A stretch of DNA of 64,000 nt, from contig NZ_FMVM01000001.1 in NCBI RefSeq assembly GCF_900102085.1, positions 124,001-188,000 on the forward strand. The letters run 5' to 3'. The notes under the pieces are model-generated. The model did no database searches. It saw only the letters and a program-made list of their open reading frames with translations, and was not told the origin of the DNA. Below, piece by piece: positions 17,065-25,906 of this stretch; positions within the stretch are counted from its first letter, which is position 1, and each line of letters starts with the position of its first letter. This DNA comes from Paenibacillus polysaccharolyticus. Lineage in GTDB: Bacteria; Bacillota; Bacilli; Paenibacillales; Paenibacillaceae. The translations under genes and the position numbers were made by a program.

Positions 17065-18192
17065 CTAGATCAGGGAAGGACGAATCTGCACCCGAATGCC
17101 TTTTGGAACATGGACAGCCACTAAAGCACCCTTATCTCCGTTAACCTTGATCCAGCCCAGACCAGAGATGAATATGTCCGACTGACTGCCACGTTTAATC
17201 CGGAATTCATGTCTCGTCCATTCCGGCATCTCAGCGGCATTCTCACGGGTTGGCGGAGAAAGCAATTCTCCGAGGTGATCACGGTACAGATCATCTGCCC
17301 GTTCCAATTTTGTCCGATGAATATCCAGCGCAGTGCTGATAAAACAAGTGAACGATTGGCGATCCCCTTCAATAAAATCAAACCGGGCCATCCCACCGAA
17401 GAACAGTGTCTGACCGGAATTCAATTGATATACCGCAGGTTTAAGCGGTTTCTCAGGCATAATTGCAGCCAGATCCTTACGGGATACAATTTCACTGAAG
17501 CGCCAAGGATACACAATTCCCGGCGTATCAATAATATATTTTCCATCGTCTAGCGGAATGTTCACCATATCCAGTGTCGTTCCCGGATAACGCGAGGTCG
17601 TCAGTTCCTGTTCCAGATCGCTGTAGTCTCGGATCAAACGGTTAATCAGTGTCGATTTACCGACATTGGTTCCACCGACAACGTACACATCCCGATCTCC
17701 ACGATACGTGCCAACAAGCTCAAGCAGACGGTCAAAGCCTTGGTTTTGCTTCGCACTGCAGAGCACAACATCTACTGTCCGCAGGCCTTGTTCTTTGGCT
17801 TGCTTTTGCACCCAGTTCCGAACTTTGTTCCAGTTGGTAACTTTAGGCAACAAGTCCGTTTTGTTCACGGCAAGCAGTACCGGATTGTTTCCAACAAAGC
17901 GTTGCAAGCCAGAGATAATACTGCCGTCAAAATCAAACAAATCAACGATATGAATGACGAGTGCATCCTTATCCCCGATTTTGCTGAGCAGAGCCAGGAA
18001 CTCGTCCTGATCCACCGTTACAGATGATGACTCATTATAATTTTTGATACGGAAACAGCGCTGGCAGATGACCGGTTCACGATCAAGTGCTTTTTCTGGA
18101 AGATATCCGGGCAAATCCGGATTTTCCGTTTGTAAATTCACGCCGCATCCACTGCATCTTACGGCAACATTGCCGTTATGCGGTTCTGTCAT
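17065..18192 (-). CDS. yqeH: YqeH, circularly permuted ribosome-assembly GTPase
   Basis: 375 residues. The N-terminal zinc finger is CSGCGVNLQ...ICQRCFRI. The GTPase motifs are permuted: G4 NKTDLLP (near 110) precedes G1 GGTNVGKSTLIN (near 173), and G3 is DTPGIVYP. YqeH is needed for small-subunit assembly. The start overlaps the yqeG stop by ATGA with a GGAGG site inside yqeG. The C-terminal RNA-binding region (ERADDLYRDHLGELLSPP) is intact. Confidence 0.95.
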   Translation of the reverse strand: MTEPHNGNVAVRCSGCGVNLQTENPDLPGYLPEKALDREPVICQRCFRIKNYNESSSVTVDQDEFLALLSKIGDKDALVIHIVDLFDFDGSIISGLQRFVGNNPVLLAVNKTDLLPKVTNWNKVRNWVQKQAKEQGLRTVDVVLCSAKQNQGFDRLLELVGTYRGDRDVYVVGGTNVGKSTLINRLIRDYSDLEQELTTSRYPGTTLDMVNIPLDDGKYIIDTPGIVYPWRFSEIVSRKDLAAIMPEKPLKPAVYQLNSGQTLFFGGMARFDFIEGDRQSFTCFISTALDIHRTKLERADDLYRDHLGELLSPPTRENAAEMPEWTRHEFRIKRGSQSDIFISGLGWIKVNGDKGALVAVHVPKGIRVQIRPSLI

Positions 18193-18716
18193 TTCTTCTT
18201 TTCCTCCTCAAGCCATAAGCCTTTCTTACGCAAATTCGACAGGGCAATCCGTTCTACTCTCCGATTAAAGCGAGTCATAAAGCCCTCATCTCCGATGGAA
18301 ATGGGCAGCACCAGAACCGTATAGAGTCCAAGTCTGTTGCCTCCATAAACGTCGGTAAGCATCTGATCCCCTACAACAATCGTTTTTTCGGGAGCAAGCT
18401 CCATCATCTTCATTGCTTTACGAAACGGTACATTCGATGGTTTGCGTGCACTATGCACAAACTGGATATCCAGCGGAGTGGCAAACAGGGACACCCGATT
18501 CAGATTGTTATTGGACACAATCATCAGCTTGAATCCCACCTCTTTTACACGCGCGAACCATTCGATCAATTCTGGTGTAGCATCAGGTGCTTTGGCTCCA
18601 ACAAGCGTATTATCCAGGTCAGTTATGATTCCACGATACCCTTGAGCGTACAGTTCATCCAAATCAATATCAAAAACTGTGTCTACACGCAGCTTGGGCA
18701 TTAACATTTTAAACAA
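18189..18716 (-). CDS. yqeG: YqeG, HAD IIIA-type phosphatase
   Basis: About 175 residues. I chose TTG 18716 (MFKMLMPKLRV) because AGGTGA precedes it and it matches the family length. GTG 18743 would add nine residues. The HAD motif I is IITDLDNTLVGAK with both aspartates, motif II VSNNN, and motif III/IV GDQMLTDVYGGNRLG. The cellular substrate is unknown. It is the first gene of the conserved yqeG-yqeH-aroE-yhbY-nadD-yqeK-rsfS operon. Confidence 0.9.
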   Translation of the reverse strand: MFKMLMPKLRVDTVFDIDLDELYAQGYRGIITDLDNTLVGAKAPDATPELIEWFARVKEVGFKLMIVSNNNLNRVSLFATPLDIQFVHSARKPSNVPFRKAMKMMELAPEKTIVVGDQMLTDVYGGNRLGLYTVLVLPISIGDEGFMTRFNRRVERIALSNLRKKGLWLEEEKKK

Positions 18717-18802
18717 AGAAGTCACCTCAGTTTCATACGACACACTATATCACAAATCTGTCTTTCCTGAAAATGAAAACACCCTTTATCACGTTAAAAA
18801 AA

Positions 18803-18838
18803 GGAAAAACGGGACGGGCATGTTCTATGCCCGTTCCG
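18803..18838 (-). terminator. Terminator of the transglutaminase operon
   Basis: On the minus strand GGAACGGGCAT pairs with ATGCCCGTCC, followed by CGTTTTT. The stop codon of the transglutaminase gene lies in the 5' arm. Confidence 0.85.
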
Positions 18839-21038
18839 CTTTCAGTTCCTTCCGCAGCTTCAGAGCTGCCTGATAGACAACCTTCCAATCATCGGCGGTT
18901 ACCGTTGCCGGACTGTAGCGGGTCTGTTCAAACTTCATTAATAACTCTTCAAAAGTCATTTGGGCAGATGGTCTAAGCTGACTCCAGCGAGTTACTGACT
19001 CACGAAGCGTTTCGTCACCACTGCGCGTTAGACCTCGTCTTCTCGCATAACGAATCCAGCGTTCTGTTTCAGCCAGCACCTTCTGTTCAGGTGTCAGCGG
19101 TCTGCCGGTCCGCAGGCGAAGTAACAAGAATCGCAACGAAAGGCGGTTGCGCCAGAACATATAGGCTACCCACAGTACGATAATAGCAGCGGCAATCCAG
19201 ATCACAAAGGTTGGAATCATGTTTGTAGTCTGCTCAGGCGTTGGTGCTTGTTTTTCTTCTTGAACCGGTTCTTCCTCTGGTTGGTCTTCTGGCTGATCAG
19301 CCGGCTGGACTTCAGGTGATTCGGTCAGCAATGGCATATCAAATCCCGGGGTTGCTTCAACCGGAATCCATCCGTATTCGCCAAAATATACCTCTGCCCA
19401 CGAATGAGCATCCGCATTCGTAACCGTGTAGGTCGTTTCAATGGGCGCACCCGGCTGACGTGGAGCCTGCATGTCCGAGTTCAGGGACATCTGTCCAGGT
19501 GCATAACCTTTTACCCATCTGGCTGGGATACCTTCGGCCCTTGCCATCATCACAAGCGCGGTGGAAAAGTAATCACAATACCCTTCACGAATATCAAACA
19601 AGAAACCTTCAACAAAATCATTGCTCACTTTCCGGGACAGATCCGGATTGTTGGTGTAGTTGAAGTTTTGTTGTAAATAGTCTTGCAGTAATGCTACTTT
19701 TTCATACGGTGTTTTTGCAGACGCAGTAACCTCGGCTGCGAGATCCTTTACCCTTTCGGGGAATCGGGAAGGTAATTGTAAATACTTGTCCTCTGCCGGA
19801 TTGCTGGTATACAGAGCATCTGCTGATTTGGTACGAAGCTCGTCTTCCACGATAATCGGCACTTCGGATACAACCGTATAGTTTTTGGGATATTGCGGTT
19901 GCTGACGCGATGTGACCACGTGCAACTCCGCCCGCTCTGTATTCCAAAGCATACGATCCGCTCTTTCTTCACCATTCACCAAGCTTACTTTTGATATGGA
20001 ATACGCACCAAACAAAATGGGATATACCGTGTCATTCAACATCGTTACTTTCTGCGTGACTTTTTTCGTTTTTACTTTACCAGCCTCTTCATTTTCCAGC
20101 GTTTGACTGGCTGACACATTCTCCATAGAAGCACGTCCTGGCTCATCCCAGCCCGTACCTGTATATTCAGAACGCGTTTCCCCTCGCCAGTAGCTTCGGT
20201 CACTGGTCGTGATTGACATGACTGGGGTGTAATCAAAGTTAAATCCTCCGCCAAGCTGACTGTCCTCGCGGCTGTATCCTGACTCCGTCGCTGTAGGAAT
20301 ATCCAGTACTCCATTCCCGGATTGATTTGCGGATGTTCCCGTGTAATTCCGCCAAGCGGTGTACGGATCGGTCAAGGTTGGCGGAATTTCCGGCATGTTC
20401 ACACTGGCAACAATAATTAATGAGAAAATGATAGCAATATTCGCCAGTATTTTATAAGGATACCGAATCATTCGTTTCCAGCCCTGCGGGTACTGCAGCT
20501 GATAATTACGGAAGTGCTGACATACGAGCCACCCCATACCTGCGAACATTACCCAAGCGATCTCAACCCAGAGCGGAATTTGAGTAAATGAATCCAGGAT
20601 GCCTAGAGATATGATATTAACTCCCAGGAACACCAGGATACGGCGGGTTGAGTTTACAAGGCGAAGTGCAGCCTCCAACATCACCCATGCACACAAAGAA
20701 AACCAGACATACGGAGGCATGTGCAAGATAAATTGCTCCACACGCTCTGTCAGCGTTCCATAAGGGATGTAAACCATGTAATCAATCAACGTTTTATGCA
20801 AAATATATAAGAGAACAACAGCCTTGATTATCGTTCGATACAGCATTCTAAAGGGAAGAATGACCTCCAAAATACTTACAGCCGCCAGAGTCCACAGAAC
20901 CAGCGAAGTCGTCTCGGTATACCATGACTCCTGGGTGAACGATATCCATTGCAGTGCAATGAGAAATATCCAGAGCAAAGATGCCGCATGATACCAGGAT
21001 CTTTTTAATCCCAAACTTTCATTTCTTATGGCATTCAT
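18825..21038 (-). CDS. Membrane-anchored transglutaminase-like protein (DUF3488/DUF4129)
   Basis: 737 residues from ATG 21038, which overlaps the upstream stop as ATGA with GGGAGG before it. There are about eight N-terminal membrane segments (residues ~15-225), then an extracytoplasmic region. The transglutaminase core carries the catalytic Cys in EGYCDYFSTALVMMA, followed by GIPARWVKGYAPG, and the His in DAHSWAEVYFGEYGW. A further membrane segment follows (FVIWIAAAIIVLWVAYMFW) and a cytoplasmic tail. With DUF58 and MoxR genes it makes the common MoxR-DUF58-TGase trio. Such trios are thought to assemble or modify envelope protein complexes. The substrate is unknown. Confidence 0.88.
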   Translation of the reverse strand: MNAIRNESLGLKRSWYHAASLLWIFLIALQWISFTQESWYTETTSLVLWTLAAVSILEVILPFRMLYRTIIKAVVLLYILHKTLIDYMVYIPYGTLTERVEQFILHMPPYVWFSLCAWVMLEAALRLVNSTRRILVFLGVNIISLGILDSFTQIPLWVEIAWVMFAGMGWLVCQHFRNYQLQYPQGWKRMIRYPYKILANIAIIFSLIIVASVNMPEIPPTLTDPYTAWRNYTGTSANQSGNGVLDIPTATESGYSREDSQLGGGFNFDYTPVMSITTSDRSYWRGETRSEYTGTGWDEPGRASMENVSASQTLENEEAGKVKTKKVTQKVTMLNDTVYPILFGAYSISKVSLVNGEERADRMLWNTERAELHVVTSRQQPQYPKNYTVVSEVPIIVEDELRTKSADALYTSNPAEDKYLQLPSRFPERVKDLAAEVTASAKTPYEKVALLQDYLQQNFNYTNNPDLSRKVSNDFVEGFLFDIREGYCDYFSTALVMMARAEGIPARWVKGYAPGQMSLNSDMQAPRQPGAPIETTYTVTNADAHSWAEVYFGEYGWIPVEATPGFDMPLLTESPEVQPADQPEDQPEEEPVQEEKQAPTPEQTTNMIPTFVIWIAAAIIVLWVAYMFWRNRLSLRFLLLRLRTGRPLTPEQKVLAETERWIRYARRRGLTRSGDETLRESVTRWSQLRPSAQMTFEELLMKFEQTRYSPATVTADDWKVVYQAALKLRKELKAERA

Positions 21039-22282
21039 ACCGAACCTCCCCCCATAACCGTTGGAAGCTCCTGCAGATGAGCAACGGTGAATGATCTCGT
21101 GCCCCTGCCACGCAACATGGCGTTCCATTCCTTACTTTGGCGGGATTCATTGGAATCAATCAAAATGTGACATGGAGTCATGCCACGTGTATCTGCCCAA
21201 CGAAGTAACTCAATTATCTTCTCATCTTTTTGTGGAGAAACGACAACAAAATAAGCTCCTTGTGGGAACTGACGCGCTATTTTCTCAACTCCAGGCAACA
21301 AGGTAGCATCTTTGCCGTTATCCTGGATATCCACGAGATGATGCATCATCTTCTGCCGTTCAATCAAACTTTCACTTGGAGGCATGAAGGATGACTTATC
21401 AGCCAAGGTTAACAACCCCATACCCATGCGCTCCCTACTGCCATAGTCTAGCAGAGAAGCTGTAGTAGAAACGGCCAGTTCGAATGCTTCACCGTGCGGA
21501 TAACTTCCGGCGAGCGCATCGAGTACAAGGATGGTTTTAGGCACAGACTCATGTTCAAATTCTTTAGATTTCCAGTTGCCTGTTTTGGCTGTGGCATTCC
21601 AGTGAATGCGAGAAAGACGGTCCCCATAAACGTAGTCACGCACACCGTTGATCTGGGTTGTTTCCCTGCGTGAACGTGTCAAGGCTGTTTGTGGTCCAGA
21701 CAAGCGTGACTTGCGATCATAAAGCTGCCAATAAGGAATAAATACCGTACGAGGTAAAACACGAAATTCACCGCTGGCCTTGAATGTTCCACGATGTTCG
21801 ATCAATCCAAAAATATCCTCGCTAGCACATTCCGTTTCCGAAAAAACATATTTCCCCCGCTCAAGCGGCGGAGTTTGAAAGGAAAGTTCACCCGTTCCCC
21901 GCATACTCGGGATCAGGCTTTCCTTAAATGACCATGATTCTCCATTATGTCGATGTAACATCTCACGCACGACCACATAAGGAAGCGGAAGAAATCCCGG
22001 AATGGTCAAGTTCAGCTTCACGCGGACCTGATCACCGGCATGAAGCAGTTCTTCATGATCCTGTCCGGAAGAGAGCCTCCGTACGCCCTGAGCCCGTTTC
22101 ACACCGCTGAATCCAGCAATCGCAAGATACAGGCAAAGTAGCGTCACCATGGACAAAAGCATAAGTGAGGTCTTTCCTCCTTGAAATAAAACGTACGCAA
22201 GGCAGCACATCCACACCACGGCGATGCCCCATACGCGAGGGTGGCGTAAGCCTCGATTGACTGTAGTCAAAAGCGGTCTCAT
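21035..22282 (-). CDS. DUF58 domain protein
   Basis: About 415 residues. Two N-terminal membrane segments (WGIAVVWMCCLAYVLFQGG and LMLLSMVTLLCLYLAIAGF) precede a beta-rich region and then the DUF58/VWA-like signature YVYGDRLSRIHWNATAKTG (residues ~210-230). DUF58 proteins are partners of MoxR AAA ATPases. ATG 22282 is preferred. A TTG at 22285 directly abuts the moxR stop. Translation is coupled to both neighbours. Confidence 0.88.
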   Translation of the reverse strand: MRPLLTTVNRGLRHPRVWGIAVVWMCCLAYVLFQGGKTSLMLLSMVTLLCLYLAIAGFSGVKRAQGVRRLSSGQDHEELLHAGDQVRVKLNLTIPGFLPLPYVVVREMLHRHNGESWSFKESLIPSMRGTGELSFQTPPLERGKYVFSETECASEDIFGLIEHRGTFKASGEFRVLPRTVFIPYWQLYDRKSRLSGPQTALTRSRRETTQINGVRDYVYGDRLSRIHWNATAKTGNWKSKEFEHESVPKTILVLDALAGSYPHGEAFELAVSTTASLLDYGSRERMGMGLLTLADKSSFMPPSESLIERQKMMHHLVDIQDNGKDATLLPGVEKIARQFPQGAYFVVVSPQKDEKIIELLRWADTRGMTPCHILIDSNESRQSKEWNAMLRGRGTRSFTVAHLQELPTVMGGGSV

Positions 22283-22285
22283 CAA

Positions 22286-23242
22286 CTATTGCCCCATCGA
22301 TACAGGCACACGAACCTGCTGTAATACAGCGTTCAGAACGGCCTCTGAGCTCATGCTGTCCAATCTGGATTCGGGACGAAGTACAATACGATGAGAGATG
22401 ACATACGGAGCCATCGTTTTCACATCATCCGGTAGCACGTAGTCTCTTTCTTGCAAGAAGGCAAAAGCTTTTACGGCCATCATGAATGAAATCGCAGCCC
22501 TTGGGCTAGCTCCTAATAAAACAGAAGGGTGTGTGCGCGTGTGGCGAACAACATCCAGCAGATAGTCCATCACAGGATCTCCGATGAACACTTCTTTAAT
22601 CTCTTGCTGGATAGCCGAGATCTGATCCATGTGAGTCACGGATTCAAGCCGATCTACCGGTTGGCCCGACTGATGTTGCTTCAGCAACGTCTTTTCAATA
22701 TCCTTGTCGGGATAACCGAGACTGATTTTTAACATAAAGCGGTCGAGTTGTGCTTCGGGTAACGTATACGTCCCCTCAAAGTCAATCGGATTCTGTGTAG
22801 CACAGAGCATAAAAGGATGCGGGAGATCATACGTGTCACCGTCTACGGTCACACTGCGCTCTTCCATGACCTCCAGCAATGCAGATTGCGTTTTCGTCGT
22901 TGCACGGTTTATCTCGTCTGCGAGCAAAATATTGGTCATAACCGGACCCGGTCGGAAATAAAAACGCTCATCCTTCGGATGGAAAACAGAAACTCCTGTA
23001 ATATCACTTGGCAGGATATCAGGATTACATTGAATACGCCGGTATTCCCCGCGCATGGATTTCGATAGTGCTTTGATCAGCTGTGTTTTGCCCGTTCCCG
23101 GTACGTCTTCAATCAGAACGTGTCCACCTGCTAGCAAAGCTGTAAGTAAAAGTTGAATTTCAAAGGACTTCCCCATAATGCAGGACTCCAGATTTGAACG
23201 AACTGCAGAGATGATTTGGATCGACTCTTTGCGCACAGGCAT
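22286..23242 (-). CDS. MoxR-family AAA ATPase
   Basis: 318 residues from ATG 23242, nine bases after AGGAGG. Walker A is EDVPGTGKTQLIKAL and Walker B is ILLADEINRA. Sensor 1 follows (FMLCATQNPIDFEGTYTLPEAQLDRF), then the arginine-finger region and the AAA lid. MoxR ATPases act as chaperone-like motors for the products of linked DUF58 and VWA genes. It is the first gene of the three-gene operon. Confidence 0.93.
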   Translation of the reverse strand: MPVRKESIQIISAVRSNLESCIMGKSFEIQLLLTALLAGGHVLIEDVPGTGKTQLIKALSKSMRGEYRRIQCNPDILPSDITGVSVFHPKDERFYFRPGPVMTNILLADEINRATTKTQSALLEVMEERSVTVDGDTYDLPHPFMLCATQNPIDFEGTYTLPEAQLDRFMLKISLGYPDKDIEKTLLKQHQSGQPVDRLESVTHMDQISAIQQEIKEVFIGDPVMDYLLDVVRHTRTHPSVLLGASPRAAISFMMAVKAFAFLQERDYVLPDDVKTMAPYVISHRIVLRPESRLDSMSSEAVLNAVLQQVRVPVSMGQ

Positions 23243-23374
23243 GTGGTCTAACCTCCTAAAAAAGCATACAGATTTCCTTTTATTGTACATGATCCAACGT
23301 CACGAGTACACTCGAAGGAACTCACAATTTGTTTCCAGTCGTCAGCTTCACCGCATTTACCGCATCGGTACGAC

Positions 23375-23408
23375 AAAAAAAGCCACGGATCATATAGATC
23401 CGAAGCCT
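23375..23408 (-). terminator. Terminator of the spoVA operon
   Basis: On the minus strand GGCTTCGGATC pairs with GATCCGTGGC and is followed by a TTTTTTT tract, about 27 bases past the spoVAE stop. Confidence 0.85.
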
Positions 23409-23435
23409 TTGCTTATCACAGTATATATTTTAAAT

Positions 23436-23786
23436 TTAACCTTTTGGACGAACAACCAGTGCCGCGAGAAAAGAAAAGATAATCGCCGACGATATCCCTG
23501 CCGCGGTGAGGTCAAAAATACCGGTAATCACGCCAATCCATCCCTCTTTTTCCAGTTCAGTTAAAGCTCCGTGCACCAAAGAATTTCCAAAGCTTGTAAT
23601 GGGAACCGATGCCCCTGCACCAGCAAATTTCACCAGAGGGTCATATAAACCAAAGGCATCAGCTACCGCTCCAGCCACCACTAGCGTACTCATCGTATGT
23701 GCGGGTGTCAGCTTCGCACCATCCATCAACAGCTGTCCAATTACACAGATCAGACCACCTACGATAAAAGCCCATAGAAATTGCAT
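23436..23786 (-). CDS. spoVAE: Stage V sporulation protein AE (SpoVAEb type)
   Basis: 116 residues, nearly all membrane. It starts MQFLWAFIVGGLICVIGQLL and contains TPAHTMSTLVVAGAVADAFGLYDPLV and GASVPITSFGNSLVHGA, which are typical of SpoVAE/SpoVAC. SpoVA proteins form the inner-membrane channel that moves Ca-dipicolinate into the forespore and out on germination. It shares the GxGxxVPxxxF pattern with SpoVAC upstream, and lies 5 bp after spoVAD. Confidence 0.93.
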   Translation of the reverse strand: MQFLWAFIVGGLICVIGQLLMDGAKLTPAHTMSTLVVAGAVADAFGLYDPLVKFAGAGASVPITSFGNSLVHGALTELEKEGWIGVITGIFDLTAAGISSAIIFSFLAALVVRPKG

Positions 23787-23791
23787 ATCTC

Positions 23792-24808
23792 TTACCCCTC
23801 CTGTTCAATTGCGACAGCATGTGCTATACAAGGAATACTTTCACCCTGCTGGTATGAGAGTGGAGACAGGAGCGCTCCTGTTGCAACTACAAGCACACGC
23901 TTCAGATCCCCTTTATGCAACCGGTTCAGGATGTGACCATAAGTAACTGTAGCAGAACACCCGCAGCCGCTTCCTCCGGCAACGACTTGAGGCTGATTTT
24001 CCCGATCATAGATCATGAGTCCGCAATCGTTAAAAACAGTCTGCTCCATCGGAATCCCTTCTTTATGCAAAAGTTCCTTCGTTATAGGCAAACCGACGGA
24101 AGCCAGATCACCTGTAACGATGAGATCATAGTATCCTGGCTCCAGCCCGGTATCTCTAAAATGAGAAATAATCGTATCGGCGGCTGCCGGTGCCATCGCT
24201 GCACCCATATTAAAAGGATCTTTGATACCGAGATCCATAATCCGGCCAATCGTGGCTTTTGCTACATATGGGCCTTGTCCTGTGCGGGAAACGACACCAC
24301 AGCCAGAACCCGTGACGGTGTACTGTGCATACGGCGGTTTCTGGGAACCATACTCCGTCGGATATCGAAACTGTTTTTCCACCGTACAGTTATGACTCAC
24401 CGTTCCAGCGAGTACGTAATCGCCGGCACCGGAATCGACAATCATGGACGCAAGGGCTAACGTCTCCATTGAGGTTGAGCAGGCTCCAAATACACCAAGA
24501 TAGGGTGCACCCAATTGCCTTGCCGAAAATGAACTGCTGATAATCTGGTTCATCAGATCCCCGCCGACAAAATAATGCAGTTCTTCCTTCGTAATATTGG
24601 CGTTCACCAATGCGAGCTGAGAGGCTTGTTCCAGCAGTTTACGCTCTGCTTTTTCCCATGTTTTTTCACCGATCTCCAAGTTGTCATATACGTAATCAAA
24701 ATCAGAAGATAACGGCCCCTTACCTTCATCTGGGCCTACAACGGTAGCTCTGCCTATAATTCGCGGCTGATGTTCATACTCCCAAGTCTGGCGGCCCAGC
24801 CTTTTCAT
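23792..24808 (-). CDS. spoVAD: Stage V sporulation protein AD
   Basis: 338 residues, the family length. The start is ATG 24808 behind GGAGGTGGACATCT; sequence upstream in this frame is not homologous. It has a thiolase-like fold with GVFGACSTSMETLALAS and SGCGVVSR. SpoVAD is the soluble, dipicolinate-binding subunit of the SpoVA channel, on the outer face of the spore inner membrane. The start overlaps the spoVAC stop by ATGA. Confidence 0.95.
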   Translation of the reverse strand: MKRLGRQTWEYEHQPRIIGRATVVGPDEGKGPLSSDFDYVYDNLEIGEKTWEKAERKLLEQASQLALVNANITKEELHYFVGGDLMNQIISSSFSARQLGAPYLGVFGACSTSMETLALASMIVDSGAGDYVLAGTVSHNCTVEKQFRYPTEYGSQKPPYAQYTVTGSGCGVVSRTGQGPYVAKATIGRIMDLGIKDPFNMGAAMAPAAADTIISHFRDTGLEPGYYDLIVTGDLASVGLPITKELLHKEGIPMEQTVFNDCGLMIYDRENQPQVVAGGSGCGCSATVTYGHILNRLHKGDLKRVLVVATGALLSPLSYQQGESIPCIAHAVAIEQEG

Positions 24809-25305
24809 AGATGTCCACCTCCGAAGCCCAAAAAGGCATACACGATGCCAATAATAAAAGCTGCAACGACCCCAAAAACAATGACGGAACCGGCAAGCTT
24901 GAACATATTTGCTCCAACACCGAGCACCAGGCCCTCCGCACGATGCTCCAAGGCAGCCGAGCACATGGAATTGGCAAATCCTGTGACTGGGACACCCGTA
25001 CCCGCTCCCGCCCACTGCGCAATTTTGTCGTACACACCAAGACAAGTCAGAATCACGGAGATCAGGATCATGACCGCGACAGTAGGACTGGAAGCCTCCT
25101 TAGATGTCATGTCCAACCCAGCCATAAACGCTTCCTGGATCGCTTGTCCAATCAAACAGACGGTTCCCCCCACCAGAAAAGCTTTGATACAATTTTTGAA
25201 AATTGGGCGTGAAGGTTCATGTTTTTTGGCGACTTTTTTATATTCCTTCTCATCCATCGACAGCGATGAAGTTTTCTTCTTTCCAGTTGCAGATTGTTCT
25301 GGCAA
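24805..25305 (-). CDS. spoVAC: Stage V sporulation protein AC
   Basis: 166 residues. The start is TTG 25305, set by AAAGGAGG eight bases upstream. A charged N-terminal 40 residues (KKVAKKHEPSRPIFKNCIKAF) precedes four membrane segments. GGTVCLIGQAIQEAF and GAGTGVPVTGFANSMCSAA are family motifs. SpoVAC is the mechanosensitive channel component of SpoVA. The operon is only spoVAC-spoVAD-spoVAE here, a shorter form than in B. subtilis. A sigma-G promoter is expected upstream, but I could not place one with confidence. Confidence 0.94.
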   Translation of the reverse strand: MPEQSATGKKKTSSLSMDEKEYKKVAKKHEPSRPIFKNCIKAFLVGGTVCLIGQAIQEAFMAGLDMTSKEASSPTVAVMILISVILTCLGVYDKIAQWAGAGTGVPVTGFANSMCSAALEHRAEGLVLGVGANMFKLAGSVIVFGVVAAFIIGIVYAFLGFGGGHL

Positions 25306-25496
25306 GCACAGGACCTCCTTTATGTGAATGGTTTGCAGTTATAGCTGAATGGCGATTGTGGAGCACTTCTATACATTGTTTGTTATTATCGGGAAGGTTA
25401 TGTATCCGGCGAGAAACAGCAGATGTTTCCAAAATGAAGGAGATGGGGAAGTTATATAGATCACGCCGCTTAATTGTAGTTCACAACCTGTTTGGT

Positions 25497-25580
25497 CTAT
25501 AAATAAAGAAGAATGATGACGAGTAAAATAAAGAGTACAATGAACAGCACCTTCTCATTTCCTTCTTCAGGAGGCTTCAT
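25497..25580 (-). CDS. 27-residue membrane peptide (YjcZ/SscA-like)
   Basis: ATG 25580 to TAG 25497. MKPPEEGNEKV is followed by one hydrophobic helix VLFIVLFILLVIILLYL. A GGAG site lies about 12 bases upstream. The pattern of a short polar N-terminus plus one helix resembles the YjcZ/SscA-type small sporulation peptides common in Bacilli, and the neighbouring spoVA operon fits. The match is by pattern only, since such short peptides are hard to place. It is convergent with nothing and precedes the spoVAC promoter region. Confidence 0.5.
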   Translation of the reverse strand: MKPPEEGNEKVLFIVLFILLVIILLYL

Positions 25581-25772
25581 CTTGTATCCCGGCTCCTTCC
25601 TACGCTTAAAACGTCGTTTAACAGGACAGCCTGATTACAAAGAATATGGCTCCCTTTTATAATCATATGCATGAAGGCAACTCTAAGATTGAGACAACAG
25701 CGGACAGAAAAACGGAAAATCCAGACTAAACACGCAAAATCATGCCTTAAAAACGTAACATAAACATGGACA
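25581..25772. other. Intergenic stretch without recognisable gene
   Basis: Part of a 326-bp gap between the small peptide gene and the M42 peptidase. Apart from the plus-strand promoter (25773-25800) and a small hairpin GTCCTTTGTACGAAAAAAAGGAC near 25822-25844 in the leader, I see no structure or coding potential here. Confidence 0.5.
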
Positions 25773-25800
25773 TTCACTTGTGCAAGGTTCATACTATAAT
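25773..25800 (+). promoter_or_regulatory. Sigma-A type promoter of the M42 peptidase gene
   Basis: TTCACT (25773-25778) and TATAAT (25795-25800) with a 16-base spacer, about 100 bp before the start codon. Confidence 0.6.
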
Positions 25801-25906
25801 GTGACCAGTGGTTAATAACGAGTCCTTTGTACGAAAAAAAGGACACCAGGCCAGCAACCGTTTTACTGTGACCTGATATACATATCAACAGAGGAGTTGT
25901 TAACAC

